The position numbers and the translations under genes are program-made. Below the pieces are notes generated by a model, which saw nothing but the letters and a program-made list of their open reading frames with translations, was not told where the DNA came from and ran no database searches. Below are positions 1-8,652 of a DNA stretch of 15,128 nt, piece by piece. Each line of letters opens with the position of its first letter. Within the stretch, counting starts at the first letter, position 1. Origin of the DNA: Discostella pseudostelligera (lineage: Eukaryota > Bacillariophyta > Thalassiosirophyceae > Thalassiosirales > Thalassiosiraceae); assembly GCA_036940085.1 (NCBI GenBank), contig JALLBK010000891.1, forward strand, positions 1 to 15,128. The letters are read 5' to 3'.

Positions 1-237
1 CGACAACAACAAAATTCATCATCGTCGATGGGAGGATTCTTTCAAAAGATATCGTATTGAAGTGTTGCACTCGACAGCCATGCTATTTCTTTCCAAACAA
101 GGACAGGTGTTAAGGACAAAGGGTTTGTTTACCATTGTTAGATCAATCTGAAACAGCACAGCTCGTCGTCGTTGCAAGGGAACCGCAAAACCATGACAGA
201 TTGCCAATTTGATGACGATCCTCGCATTTTTGTATTA
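1..237. other. Left-edge non-coding stretch downstream of the Rieske gene
   Basis: This stretch holds the 3' untranslated part of the Rieske gene and window-edge DNA. The only open frame of note is a 62-codon minus-strand frame at 19-207 with no recognisable domain. I see no RNA gene or repeat here. Confidence 0.4.
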
Positions 238-1419
238 TTACTTGATCCCTCGCATCCCTTCTGCTTGTTCGTCGCCCTCACCCACATTCTTCACTGATGT
301 TGCAATGCGCACCTCGACATTCTTCCCTCTCAACCGCACTGCAAATTTGACTAAACCGCTTTTGGGTTTCAGGTATCCCCTGATGAATTATAGTTGTCGA
401 TGGAAGTACATGATTAAAATGCATGTAAGAACTCTGACGTAATTACCACAATGTGAAGCACATTCGACATGTACAAGCAGGTACAATCAAAGTACTCACA
501 TAATTCCCCCAAGTACCGGAGGATACGGGCACCATTCTCCGGTAACCTGTCCACTCTGTATTTCAAAAGCCGTTTGATGAACAGGACAGACAATGCAATC
601 GACACATCCATCACCGGTACCATCATCCATCGCCTTTCCCTTGTCTTTCTTCACCGGCAGCTTGCGCTCGATAGTTGCCAAATCAAAAGGACTACCCAAG
701 TGAGGACAAGCGTTGGCAAATGCATCCAATCGTTGTCCATCCCGCGATGCAAATATTATTATATCTAACCCATTCACCGAACATGGAACAATCTGACCTG
801 GTCCTACCCTAGTCTTGGGACATGCCACAACCCATTCCTCTTTGCCAAACTGGAAGAAATTGAGATTTGATAGTCCAGACATTGCCATGGCCAAACGTAA
901 CCGCAATGCATCCATGGGAGTGGGTTTGTATCCGATTTCTTTGTTTCCTTGATTATCCTTACTTTGTCCTTTTTTGCTACTACTTTTGTTGTCTTCGTCC
1001 TCTTTTCCATTGCCATTAAATGTAGTTGATATTTTATCTCGCATTCGTCGGAACACCCCGCGTTGTTTCGATCGCGATTCTTCGTCGTCGATCTTTTGCT
1101 CATCGGCAATTGGAAATTGGTATTCAAAGAATTTTGGTACTTTGTTCATGTAGCATATGGATGAACTACATCTTCTACGCGCTTGATGTATGATGTAATT
1201 ATTGGAATGTGTTGATCGGTCTCCTCGAAACATATTTTCATCGTGATGGACTAGTGATACTGTGTGAATTCTCCGCGTCATGGGTGCATCTGATGTGTCG
1301 CCAATACCACTTCCAAACGAGAACGGAGTGTTCGGCGGTAAGAAACAGCTTAGTCTGCCATGACAACCCAGGGACGTGGTTGTCAGAATTATCCCAACAA
1401 TCGCCGCCAGCCGATTCAT
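238..1419 (-). CDS. Rieske [2Fe-2S] domain protein, two exons
   Basis: Predicted protein of 353 residues from exons 1419-500 and 379-238, with a 120-bp GT-AG intron between them. The unspliced frame stops right after the Rieske motifs. Splicing adds 46 residues (GYLKPKSGLVKFAVRLRG...) that supply the final strands of a Rieske fold. The [2Fe-2S] ligands are C238-P-H240 (CPHLGSPF) and C278-P-V-H281 (CPVHQTAF). Domain order: hydrophobic N-terminus of about 20 residues that looks like a signal peptide, a Ser/Arg-rich segment, a charged low-complexity linker (about 115-165), then the Rieske domain (about 200-340). The domain resembles the NirD-like or ferredoxin-type stand-alone Rieske group. No catalytic mononuclear-iron oxygenase domain follows, so an electron-transfer role is more likely than a full oxygenase. 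The leader suggests secretory or plastid import, but no textbook ASAFAP motif is visible. It is divergent from TEL2, 313 bp away. Family confidence is high; substrate and partner are unknown. Confidence 0.85.
380..499 (-). other. Intron of the Rieske gene
   Basis: On the minus strand it begins GTGAGT (499-494) and ends ATCAG (384-380). It interrupts a codon after its second base, and the split codon is ATG. Splicing restores the C-terminal Rieske strands, which is the main evidence for it. RNA reads were not available. Confidence 0.8.
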
Positions 1420-1577
1420 AATGATCTATGCCGGGGCGACGTCGATTAGCAATACTCTACGATGGTAGGTGTTGTGTCGGCGGCGCTTTGGCTTTTGCTC
1501 TTTGTTGCGATCTTGCGATGAGAGGCCGATGCTGCTAGCTTGTTCCTCTCTTTGCTTGTGCTTGATGCGGCAGGTGC

Positions 1578-1583
1578 CACGTG
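1578..1583. promoter_or_regulatory. G-box/E-box palindrome CACGTG
   Basis: A perfect CACGTG hexamer lies in the shared promoter, 19 bp before the GGCGGGA pair. This is the core bound by bHLH and some bZIP factors in other eukaryotes. Function here is inferred from sequence only. Confidence 0.4.
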
Positions 1584-1601
1584 AAGGTCATCGGTGGGAG
1601 A

Positions 1602-1629
1602 AATGGCGGGAAACTGCTCTCCCGCCAAA
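1602..1629. promoter_or_regulatory. Inverted pair of E2F-like sites
   Basis: GGCGGGA (1605-1611) and TCCCGCC (1620-1626) form an inverted repeat with an 8-bp spacer, extended by A/T-rich flanks. The left arm reads AAATGGCGGGAAA toward TEL2 and the right arm reads ATTTGGCGGGAGA toward the Rieske gene. The core matches the E2F/DP consensus TTTSSCGC (TTTCCCGCC). The same word occurs in two other promoters in the window. Confidence 0.55.
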
Positions 1630-1732
1630 TTGCCGCCGGCACCCGCCCGGCACTTTGACCGACAAAATCCACCATCCCACACAATGACCATCAAGTAGTA
1701 GCAGTAGTAGTTCATCATTACCACATTAAATC

Positions 1733-4700
1733 ATGTCCTTGTCAGCCATGGTAGTGAGGCCGCTCCTGGAGGAATGTCAAAACTGCGCAGTTGATTCATC
1801 GCAAGGGTCGCTAGAAGAGGCACTCAAATCTTTACATTGTGAATTAATTCAAATAAGGACATCGTCATCGTTCACACGAAAATCAAGTGGGATAGAAGCG
1901 AATAGTTTGGCGCCTTCAGATAGCAACGAGCAAATCGAGAAGTCATCTACATTAGCAGAATTTGATGACTCCGCTGAACATGAATTTCTCCGCCATATTG
2001 CCGAAGAGTTGATAGATTTAGAACGTGCCATTCTTCATGTTGACGACGAGGTGGATGGAGAATTTTCTTTGCGTGAATATTCCTGTGATGATGACTATGG
2101 GTGGTACAATGAAATTATGCACAAAATATCTCATGCGAACGGCTCGAATGCTGATGACAAAAAGGGCGATTATATTAGGATATCTAAATTTCATTATCCG
2201 GATTTTAGCTGCAATAATCAAGAGCGATGGATTGATAGATGTTTGGATGTCTGTGGCTATGCAATTTCCTTGGAAGTGGCAGTGGATTGTCTACGCCGAA
2301 TCGTCCATCACTCTACAATTGCATCGAACGACACAGTAGCAGCAGCAATAGCTCCAGCAACAACAACATCATCATTGGAAGAAACTTCATTAATGAATCA
2401 TACTGAAGCCAAATGCCCTGGGTTTGCTGCGGCTATTACATCGCTACGAACGATACGACGGCGATTGCTTCACATTCCTGCATTCGGTACCGAGGGCGGG
2501 TTCGACTTCATTTCGTTTCCGCGGCCCTTTCGGCATGTTCTATTGGGATTTGATGATATCTTGGATACTCAACGATTATGTTCTGTTTCGGAATATCTAA
2601 TACTCCCATTGGAATATCATCTCAATTGGCAATCACGTCACACAAACCAAAATCAGTTCTTGTCTGACTCGCTCGTTAGCTTGGCCATGTCGGTCCTACC
2701 CACACTCATATCTTCTGCATGCTATGTGAAGCACCTTTGTCTTCCTTCATGGGCCAAATCAAATATTTCGCTAGGTATACTGTTTAAAGCTGCCTGGAAA
2801 AGCGTGTTGATAGGAGAGCTTTTCGGCCGCGTGACACCAGCGGAAACCCGTGATAGTTCCAGTAACAACTTCAATCCAATGGAGACTGCTGAAGTTGCGT
2901 CAAAGAATTTTCTATTTCTCGTGCGGCAAATCATTGAGAGTGGACGATCGAACCTCATAGCTCGCCAACTTTACAAGAGCTGGAAATCTATTGATATTGA
3001 TTCAAGTCCTACTGATATTGGGAGTTCCCGAACACCCCGATCTATCTTCAGTCGGCAAATGGAATCGATCATTGGCTCTATTGCATCAAAGAGAGAAATC
3101 GCAATGTTTATCCAGGCTGTTCTACGCCATTGCATTCAGCTTGAGGTACCAAAATCTGACCTTGGCTTCCATTTGAGCAAACTGGCGAGAAAGAATTTGT
3201 GTGAAACGTGCAAAGCAGACATTCTACCTTTTCTACACGACATTTTGCTACCGTCCATTGCCAAAGATGCCGAGTTGGCCGATGCCTTGGTCCATTTCAT
3301 AATTTTATCCCCTCCGCAGTCTTTTCACAATAACGAACAGTCAATACGGTCGTACCACAAGTTGAGAGCGATTGATCAGGCAGTTCCATGGTGTCTAGCG
3401 CAGCTCTTGGCATTTTGTGATGTGCGTAGCGATATCGATGACGAGTCGAAATTCTGTGATACCAGATCACTTCTAGAGAATAGTGGCAATGATGAAAGCG
3501 ACGACGACTCAGTTCTCAGCAGTAGGAAAGCGAATGTTTTGCTTCCTAATCTCTTTGCAGTGGCATCGGTTTGGTGTGAACATGTTTTCATTACTAGAAC
3601 GGATACGCTACAACAGCAGTACGTGACAGAATTTCTACTGCACCCCTTAGAGTGGAAGCAACTTACTCAAGACGATCTGCAAAAAGAAGTTTCGGACGAT
3701 GGCACCACATTGGCAGCCGTTATAGTGCAAGGGGTGAGCCTACGTCTAGATGTCAGTAGGTCGGAATCTATTCGGGCTGATGGAATGCGCGTCGCAGAGG
3801 CATTGGCGTCACTCCTAGGTCAAGCATTGCGCTTTGGCGAACTGCACCAATCAGATGATACTGACGCTGAGCTTATCGTTGAAGAAGCATCGAAGAAGGA
3901 AACGAAGGGGGAGGAGAAAAAAAGGAAGAACGAAAAACGAGCTCCGAAGCGAAGAGGTTTAGTGGTGGTAGACCCTGATGCTTTAGTTCCATTTGACAGT
4001 GACTCTTCCGATAGTAGCTCACAATGTGATAGTTCCACTAGTTATACCGATGGTGGTGACAGCTCAGACAGCGCCTCATCGTGGGGAGAAGATTCATTAC
4101 AGCCATATGATTTGGATGATGATGAAGAGGATTTACGACGCGTTCCTCGCCCTCGCAATCTTCGAGAATGTTTAGCCTACCTCATCGCATCCGAAAATGA
4201 CGACTTGACATATGATAGACATCAATCCGCATTGACTGAGTTGGTACCGATTGTTGCTGCCCAGCCGTTAGATTTACATGATGTCATTTCAACGCTGCTT
4301 CGAGTATTGCTGCATTTGGAAGATAGTTTCAACATGGATCAATTTTCGGCAAAGCGGTGGGATTGCTTACTGACGCTAGGGCTGCATGCTCCGTATGAGA
4401 CTTGCGTGCATTTAATAGGAGAGATGAAGGAGAGCTTTCCTATTAGGCTAGAAGCGTTATTCCTTGTGAGAAGCATAGCACAGGAATTGTCGAGCATCAC
4501 TCCTCATCGAGACTCCAACCTTGTTTCAAATGACATCGACCAGGAGATCAGTCGTTGTAGCACGAAGTTGCAGCTTGCGCTGGGCATGCGTGATTCTGGG
4601 GGAGATGCAAAAATGGATCAACTTACTCAATCATCAAAGACGCGACGATGGCGAAAACATCGCTCACCTTCAACAAGTACCCCAGACAGATTTGGGCCCA

Positions 4701-5128
4701 TTTCGGTTCAAATGATATTTTGCTTGTTTACCTTTTTGTCTCAGACTAGAACTGATGAAGTAATCTGGGGTGGCTCAACCGGAGAAAGGTTCTTGTCCGA
4801 ATTCTTGAAAACACTATCCATCATGCTACATTGTTCACGCACATATCCGAGTTCCGCTTTGCGAGTGTTGGCTGTGGATCTATTTGAACTCGCATGGTCC
4901 TTCCGCGATGCTATTTGTGCAGACGTTCGTCACGCAGCACTGTTGGCAGTTCTGACGTGTGTGTCGATTTTGCCTTTAGAGGTTGTTATTCAAAATGCGC
5001 ATGGTATGAGTTCATTTCTCACACATTGTAGTACGCGTGATGACAATGCTGAATGTCGTAGTTTAGCATCATTGATCGCCGGCAGCATTTCAGAACGTGT
5101 CTCTCTGAACCTCATTGGGCAGGCATGA
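1733..5128 (+). CDS. TELO2: Telomere length regulation protein TEL2/TELO2 homologue
   Basis: Single-exon gene, 1131 residues, somewhat longer than animal TELO2. In other eukaryotes TEL2 forms the TTT complex with TTI1 and TTI2. With Hsp90 and R2TP, TTT folds and stabilises PIKK kinases (mTOR, ATM, ATR, DNA-PK, SMG1). Recognition rests on the C-terminal Telomere_reg-2 region: an acidic stretch followed by LQPYDLDDDEEDL (789-801), RPRNLRECLAYL (806 onward) and a helical-repeat region with LLRVLLHLED and RLEALFLVRSIAQELS. This is the order seen in TELO2, where an acidic serine motif precedes a PYDL-type segment and the C-terminal helices. The N-terminal half is diverged and alpha-helical, as expected for HEAT-like repeats. 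A basic stretch (about 719-745, KKRKNEKRAPKRR) could be a nuclear signal. The acidic Ser-rich linker (about 752-800) is disordered. The ATG at 1733 is the first in frame. The gene converges with rsmH, 115 bp apart. An E2F-like site lies upstream. Confidence 0.85.
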   Translation: MSLSAMVVRPLLEECQNCAVDSSQGSLEEALKSLHCELIQIRTSSSFTRKSSGIEANSLAPSDSNEQIEKSSTLAEFDDSAEHEFLRHIAEELIDLERAILHVDDEVDGEFSLREYSCDDDYGWYNEIMHKISHANGSNADDKKGDYIRISKFHYPDFSCNNQERWIDRCLDVCGYAISLEVAVDCLRRIVHHSTIASNDTVAAAIAPATTTSSLEETSLMNHTEAKCPGFAAAITSLRTIRRRLLHIPAFGTEGGFDFISFPRPFRHVLLGFDDILDTQRLCSVSEYLILPLEYHLNWQSRHTNQNQFLSDSLVSLAMSVLPTLISSACYVKHLCLPSWAKSNISLGILFKAAWKSVLIGELFGRVTPAETRDSSSNNFNPMETAEVASKNFLFLVRQIIESGRSNLIARQLYKSWKSIDIDSSPTDIGSSRTPRSIFSRQMESIIGSIASKREIAMFIQAVLRHCIQLEVPKSDLGFHLSKLARKNLCETCKADILPFLHDILLPSIAKDAELADALVHFIILSPPQSFHNNEQSIRSYHKLRAIDQAVPWCLAQLLAFCDVRSDIDDESKFCDTRSLLENSGNDESDDDSVLSSRKANVLLPNLFAVASVWCEHVFITRTDTLQQQYVTEFLLHPLEWKQLTQDDLQKEVSDDGTTLAAVIVQGVSLRLDVSRSESIRADGMRVAEALASLLGQALRFGELHQSDDTDAELIVEEASKKETKGEEKKRKNEKRAPKRRGLVVVDPDALVPFDSDSSDSSSQCDSSTSYTDGGDSSDSASSWGEDSLQPYDLDDDEEDLRRVPRPRNLRECLAYLIASENDDLTYDRHQSALTELVPIVAAQPLDLHDVISTLLRVLLHLEDSFNMDQFSAKRWDCLLTLGLHAPYETCVHLIGEMKESFPIRLEALFLVRSIAQELSSITPHRDSNLVSNDIDQEISRCSTKLQLALGMRDSGGDAKMDQLTQSSKTRRWRKHRSPSTSTPDRFGPISVQMIFCLFTFLSQTRTDEVIWGGSTGERFLSEFLKTLSIMLHCSRTYPSSALRVLAVDLFELAWSFRDAICADVRHAALLAVLTCVSILPLEVVIQNAHGMSSFLTHCSTRDDNAECRSLASLIAGSISERVSLNLIGQA

Positions 5129-5243
5129 TCATCTAAGCATCATTCTCCCATCCCACGCGTTGTCAATTGGTGCCCGACGGCGGTGTTAGCGAATGATCAT
5201 GTGCAAGATAAATGCTCACGTAGTACTTTTCAGGTTATTCTGT

Positions 5244-7124
5244 CTAAATTCTTACGGCGACTCTCAGAGTAGCGCTCCTGGATCGACTATTTGCAGCTAC
5301 TTCTTCGTCGGATGCATTTCTTGGCTTAGTCAGCGGTTCAAATGGACGATTGCTGAATATTGTGTCATCTCCAATAGTGTTGCCCCACAGATCACGTTCT
5401 AACGAATCTCCTACACCTCGTCTGAGAGATCCATTCTCAAAAAGATCGACTTTACCATCCCTCAGTACTCGCTTGGTCATCTTGTCTTCCATACTGTGAT
5501 AGGACAAAACTGCAAGAATACCCTCATCTGTGTCGTTGCCACTCTCCATGAGTGCTGCATGATGACTTCGACTACGTGCGAGGACCCATGGAGCCACCCT
5601 CTCTAAAACTTCCTTCAAAGCTGAATCTTCCTCGTTGACCACAATTCTCAGAGCTTGGAATACACGCGCAGATGTCGCAATCAACCCTGCTCGCTTTTGC
5701 CGAGCAAAGGTTGGTGTCACTGAGTTTATCGCATGAACTAGATCGGTCGTAGTGTGCAGAGGACGAGAAGTTACAACTGCCGACGCAATACGTTTCGCAC
5801 GGGGTTCGTCTCCATAAGTTCGTAGGATATCAATGATGGTTGCCTCATCAAATTCGTTGCATATATCCGCTGCGGTTAAGACACTCCTGTGGGAGTTGCC
5901 GGACATGCGCATGTCGAGTGGACCATCTTTCATAAAGGCAAATCCACGCTCCGAGGTATTAATCTGATGAGATGATACGCCAAGATCTAACAACATTCCA
6001 TTTGCTCCACGTGGGAATTCAACATCATTGCAATCATCGTGTCCATTGATACTGTTATCATCAGATTCCCGACGATCACCCAAAAGGAGTCTGCCTGTAA
6101 CCGGATGTCGCAATTTCGACAAGATGGATATTAGATCTCTAAAGTTGGACTGTACTGGGATAAAAATTGGCCTTTCTGGTTCCCAACCACACTCAGGCTT
6201 CACGAAGTCATTATTTGTCTCCAAAATGTATTCACAGGTTGCTAAATACTCAGACAGTCGAGTCGAGGCAGTCGACAATGCTTCTGGGTCAACATCGCAC
6301 CCAATAAGAATGTCTCCAGCATTTAGTTGTTGGAGTAATGCCTGAGAATGTCCGCCTCCTCCAAGCGTGCCATCGATAAAAAGTCTTGGATGCAGTCGTG
6401 AGTCGTTAGCAGCCGACGGTAGGTCAGTGGATGACAATTGAGTTTCCCTGTCTTCGGTGGCATCAGTGTCAACATCCTCATCTTCGCCATCTTCATCATC
6501 CTCGGTGTCGTCATCATCATACATCAGTGATCTTCTTCTCTTTGCCTCAATAATGCTCCTCTTCTTTCTCCATCGTTCCTTTCGGGCGCGTAGCATGTCA
6601 CCCCACTCCCCTAGTTGCAGTAGTGCATTTACACACTCTGTTGGCATAACGGGAGCATGGTATTCGGAGGCAAAGGTAGCAGTGAACTCTGACGCCATTT
6701 TTTGTTCCATGTTCTCAAATATATCGTTCATGTCTTCATTAGTAGCGACTATTTGATCAGGTGCATCATCATCTCCTTCCGCCTCTGCCGCGGTTTTATT
6801 GATTGACTTGAGTTTTGCCTTTTTGCTCTTGCCTCCATTTCGTTTACTAGCCATTAGAATTGTTGTAGAATGAATGGCACAGCATCTATTGCTATTGCCA
6901 AATGGGAGAGAGGACTGTAATGTGCTCGAATTCATAATTTGTCTCTCGTTGTTCCGAGGTCGTTGTAGCTGTACGACATGAGACGACGGCGGCATAAATG
7001 CCACGACGCCTCCTGGTGACGACAAGGCTCGAACGACGTTGCTGCGGACAGTACCAATGCTTCGACCCGATAAATTGGCGCATGTCGTGGCTATTGCGGC
7101 GGCCATGATCACTAATTTCCTCAT
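5244..7124 (-). CDS. rsmH: Organelle-type RsmH (MraW) 16S rRNA m4C1402 methyltransferase
   Basis: 626 residues, about twice the bacterial length of roughly 310. RsmH transfers a methyl group from S-adenosylmethionine to N4 of C1402 (E. coli numbering) in the decoding centre of small-subunit rRNA. Family signatures in order: HAPVMPTECV (156 on), the SAM-binding loop DGTLGGGGHS (251-260), GCDVDPEAL, LLDLGVSSHQINTSERGFAF (DLGVSS at 380-385), GPLDMRMS, FQALRIVVNEE, SYHSMED (541-547) and the C-terminal RSRSATLRVA. All core motifs are intact, so the enzyme is probably active. The first 60 residues lack acidic residues and carry several Arg/Ser/Ala, which indicates an organelle leader. A hydrophobic start and VVAFMPP could mean plastid import, but mitochondrial import (METTL15-like) is equally possible. 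Two additions explain the length: the leader plus linker, and an acidic insert between HAPV and motif I. The ATG at 7124 is the furthest upstream in the frame. Confidence 0.93.
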   Translation of the reverse strand: MRKLVIMAAAIATTCANLSGRSIGTVRSNVVRALSSPGGVVAFMPPSSHVVQLQRPRNNERQIMNSSTLQSSLPFGNSNRCCAIHSTTILMASKRNGGKSKKAKLKSINKTAAEAEGDDDAPDQIVATNEDMNDIFENMEQKMASEFTATFASEYHAPVMPTECVNALLQLGEWGDMLRARKERWRKKRSIIEAKRRRSLMYDDDDTEDDEDGEDEDVDTDATEDRETQLSSTDLPSAANDSRLHPRLFIDGTLGGGGHSQALLQQLNAGDILIGCDVDPEALSTASTRLSEYLATCEYILETNNDFVKPECGWEPERPIFIPVQSNFRDLISILSKLRHPVTGRLLLGDRRESDDNSINGHDDCNDVEFPRGANGMLLDLGVSSHQINTSERGFAFMKDGPLDMRMSGNSHRSVLTAADICNEFDEATIIDILRTYGDEPRAKRIASAVVTSRPLHTTTDLVHAINSVTPTFARQKRAGLIATSARVFQALRIVVNEEDSALKEVLERVAPWVLARSRSHHAALMESGNDTDEGILAVLSYHSMEDKMTKRVLRDGKVDLFENGSLRRGVGDSLERDLWGNTIGDDTIFSNRPFEPLTKPRNASDEEVAANSRSRSATLRVAVRI

Positions 7125-7177
7125 GTGTTACGATCGTTCAATACCTCATCGATGCGACGGCATGGTCATGGTTTGAT

Positions 7178-7222
7178 GGGTGGTGAAAAGTAGATGGGTG
7201 GTGGGGTGGGTGGCGGTGGTCG
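7178..7222 (+). other. G-rich tract with quadruplex potential
   Basis: A run of GGGTGG and GGTGG units, with G3-4 tracts at 7178-7180, 7196-7198, 7203-7206 and 7208-7210. It lies 54 bp upstream of the rsmH start, G-rich on the non-coding strand of that gene. The first loop is long (15 nt), so quadruplex formation is only possible, not certain. Confidence 0.35.
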
Positions 7223-7271
7223 GTGTTGCGCGTTAAGAGTATGGTAGGAGGTATGGTTGGTGGTGGTGACT

Positions 7272-7350
7272 ACCCGCCATATCTTTCCTCTTTCCCGCCG
7301 TATCTTTCCTTCCTCCATCCCGCCATTTTCGCCATACTTCCCGCCATTTT
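7272..7350 (-). promoter_or_regulatory. Four-site E2F-like cluster upstream of rsmH
   Basis: On the minus strand, the coding sense of rsmH, four GGCGGG cores occur at 7340-7345, 7319-7324, 7294-7299 and 7273-7278. Three are preceded by AT and one by AC. The first reads AAAATGGCGGGAAGT, identical to two copies in front of the 10.2 kb gene. A TGGCGAAAA half-site lies between the first two. Cores match the E2F/DP consensus. An open frame of 88 codons across this cluster is a by-product of the repeats. Confidence 0.5.
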
Positions 7351-7756
7351 CTTGGAGGGCAAAGCTGAGACAAGCAAGGCAGGAAGCAAAAAAATGATGT
7401 GAGACAAGAGACAAGATGATAAAGGGCGACACTTCTAGAATTTAACAGTCTAATGGTTGTTGATGCAATGATGGATTAAATAATATGGGTGTTATGGCAT
7501 AGAATTTGTCCACATTTGTATGTGAACCATCTCTTTTGAACGTCCTACCTTCGAGGGAGACCCATCCCTCATTCGATGGATTTTGATGATGCATGTGCGT
7601 CGCCAATATTATCCGATTCGGTAGCCATCATGCGTGCAACATAACACCTATCCTCTCTTAATTTTCGATGTTCTCGTTCACGTCAGATGTATTATGAATG
7701 GATCATCGAGCGTCGCAATCTCACACATCATTGTACAATTGACTTCTTCCGCATCA

Positions 7757-8170
7757 TCATGCCAGAATTTTTTTCTCCTTTCCATTCTCTTGTTCCTCGT
7801 TCTTGCCATCGTCACCACCCGCAGCATGTTCTCTATACCACTCATCGGTACTCCAAACCGCCTGTTTGGCACTTGTCAAATCATTATTCCCCGCCAATAA
7901 TCTATCCGCCTGGGCCACATTCACCACCAATGTCTTCCCAAACAATTCCGCTCCATCCATATTGTATATAGCCTCGGCAGCATCCTCCCCATCGACATAC
8001 TCCAGAAAGGCATATCCCTTGTGTGTACCGGCGGCATAATCCATGGGCATGTCGATGGATTGGATGGGACCAAAGGGGATGAAGGCCGCGCGCAGGGTGG
8101 ATTCGGTAACAGCTGCGTCGAGACCACCGATGTAGAGGCCCTTGCGAGAGGTAGAGGATGCTTGCGACAT
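7757..8170 (-). CDS. RRM protein related to the N-terminus of cyclophilin-33/PPIE
   Basis: 137 residues with one RNA-recognition motif (about 11-88). RNP2 is LYIGGL (12-17) and RNP1 is KGYAFLEY (51-58), which fits the RNP1 consensus. The aromatic residues Y13, Y53 and F55 needed for RNA stacking are present. The segments LRAAFIPFGPIQSIDMPMDY and AELFGKTLVVNVAQ closely follow the PPIE (CYP33) RRM. AVWSTDEWYREHA (104-116) resembles the W-x-DD-W linker that precedes the PPIase domain in those proteins. The PPIase domain itself is absent: a charged tail (KNEEQENGKEKK) and a stop follow. In animals and plants PPIE is a spliceosome-associated nuclear protein, so a role in pre-mRNA processing is likely by inference. 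It is divergent from the Tim17-like gene. Confidence 0.88.
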   Translation of the reverse strand: MSQASSTSRKGLYIGGLDAAVTESTLRAAFIPFGPIQSIDMPMDYAAGTHKGYAFLEYVDGEDAAEAIYNMDGAELFGKTLVVNVAQADRLLAGNNDLTSAKQAVWSTDEWYREHAAGGDDGKNEEQENGKEKKILA

Positions 8171-8652
8171 GGTGTGATATTTAGCAGATGGAATAATTGT
8201 TTGGTATGCGAATACAACCTGATCGACACTTCAATATTATTCGTGCGCACTTTCCCGACTGTCGACAGGAACAAAATATTCTCAATGATACTATTCGAAA
8301 AATGATGAAACGGAGGAGATCGTCGCCATCTCAATGCATTGACTTGATTGGTGCGCCAGGTTCAACCACCATCTCTACTGCCTACTACTACCTAGTGAGT
8401 ACTATTGCTATTGCTACTGCTACTACTTCTTGTTCATGGTGGATGTGGCGGCGGCGGCCGGCAGCAGAGGGCGGGTGGGACGGACGGACGGACTGCAGTC
8501 ATAGCGACCGTCGACAGACAGACTCACACAGAGGGCAGCAACCTGACGAACATCGGCGGCGACGGCGACAGGCGACAGCAACTACTAGGAGTACTAGATA
8601 CTACCCCCGTCGACGACAATACTCTATACTCTCCATCAATCATAACCTCACC
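8171..8652. promoter_or_regulatory. Divergent promoter region with simple repeats
   Basis: 482 bp between the RRM gene and the Tim17-family gene, which are transcribed away from each other. It contains a CTA/ACT triplet-rich stretch (about 8376-8430), a GGC-rich stretch (about 8447-8461), GGAC tetranucleotide repeats (about 8477-8491) and GACA repeats (about 8512-8522). The long frame open across it on the plus strand encodes Arg/Gln/Thr-rich low-complexity sequence and is probably not translated. Confidence 0.45.

Larger units (their letters stand above)
1420..1732. promoter_or_regulatory. Divergent promoter region between the Rieske and TEL2 genes
   Basis: These 313 bp separate two start codons that point away from each other, so the region probably carries both promoters. 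It contains a CACGTG palindrome and an inverted pair of GGCGGGA words, listed separately. Short open frames here (for example minus 1446-1724) are low-complexity and lack any domain. No TATA box is obvious. Confidence 0.6.
7125..7756. promoter_or_regulatory. Non-coding region with the rsmH promoter
   Basis: About 630 bp between rsmH and the downstream end of the RRM gene. The half nearest rsmH holds a G-rich tract (7178-7222) and a four-site GGCGGG cluster (7273-7345), both probably part of the rsmH promoter. The part from about 7440 to 7756 is ordinary mixed sequence, in which I see only the likely 3' untranslated region of the RRM gene. Confidence 0.5.

Noticed and set aside
496..1419. A complete single-exon Rieske gene ending at 496
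   Set aside because: It would end right after the second ligand motif without the final strands. The last codons overlap a GTGAGT donor, and splicing gives a proper C-terminus.
1446..1724. A 92-codon minus-strand frame between the Rieske and TEL2 genes
   Set aside because: Composition is that of random promoter DNA, there is no domain, and it occupies the divergent promoter with its binding-site pair.
7270..7350. Possible CRISPR-like array from regularly spaced repeats
   Set aside because: The repeated core is only 6-15 bp, spacers are shorter than 20 bp, and the setting is a eukaryotic promoter.
7166..7432. An 88-codon minus-strand frame upstream of rsmH with repeated ENGG/GKIRRERGKI sequence
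   Set aside because: The repetitive peptide is a direct translation of the GGCGGG cluster and G-rich tract. It has no homology that I recognise.
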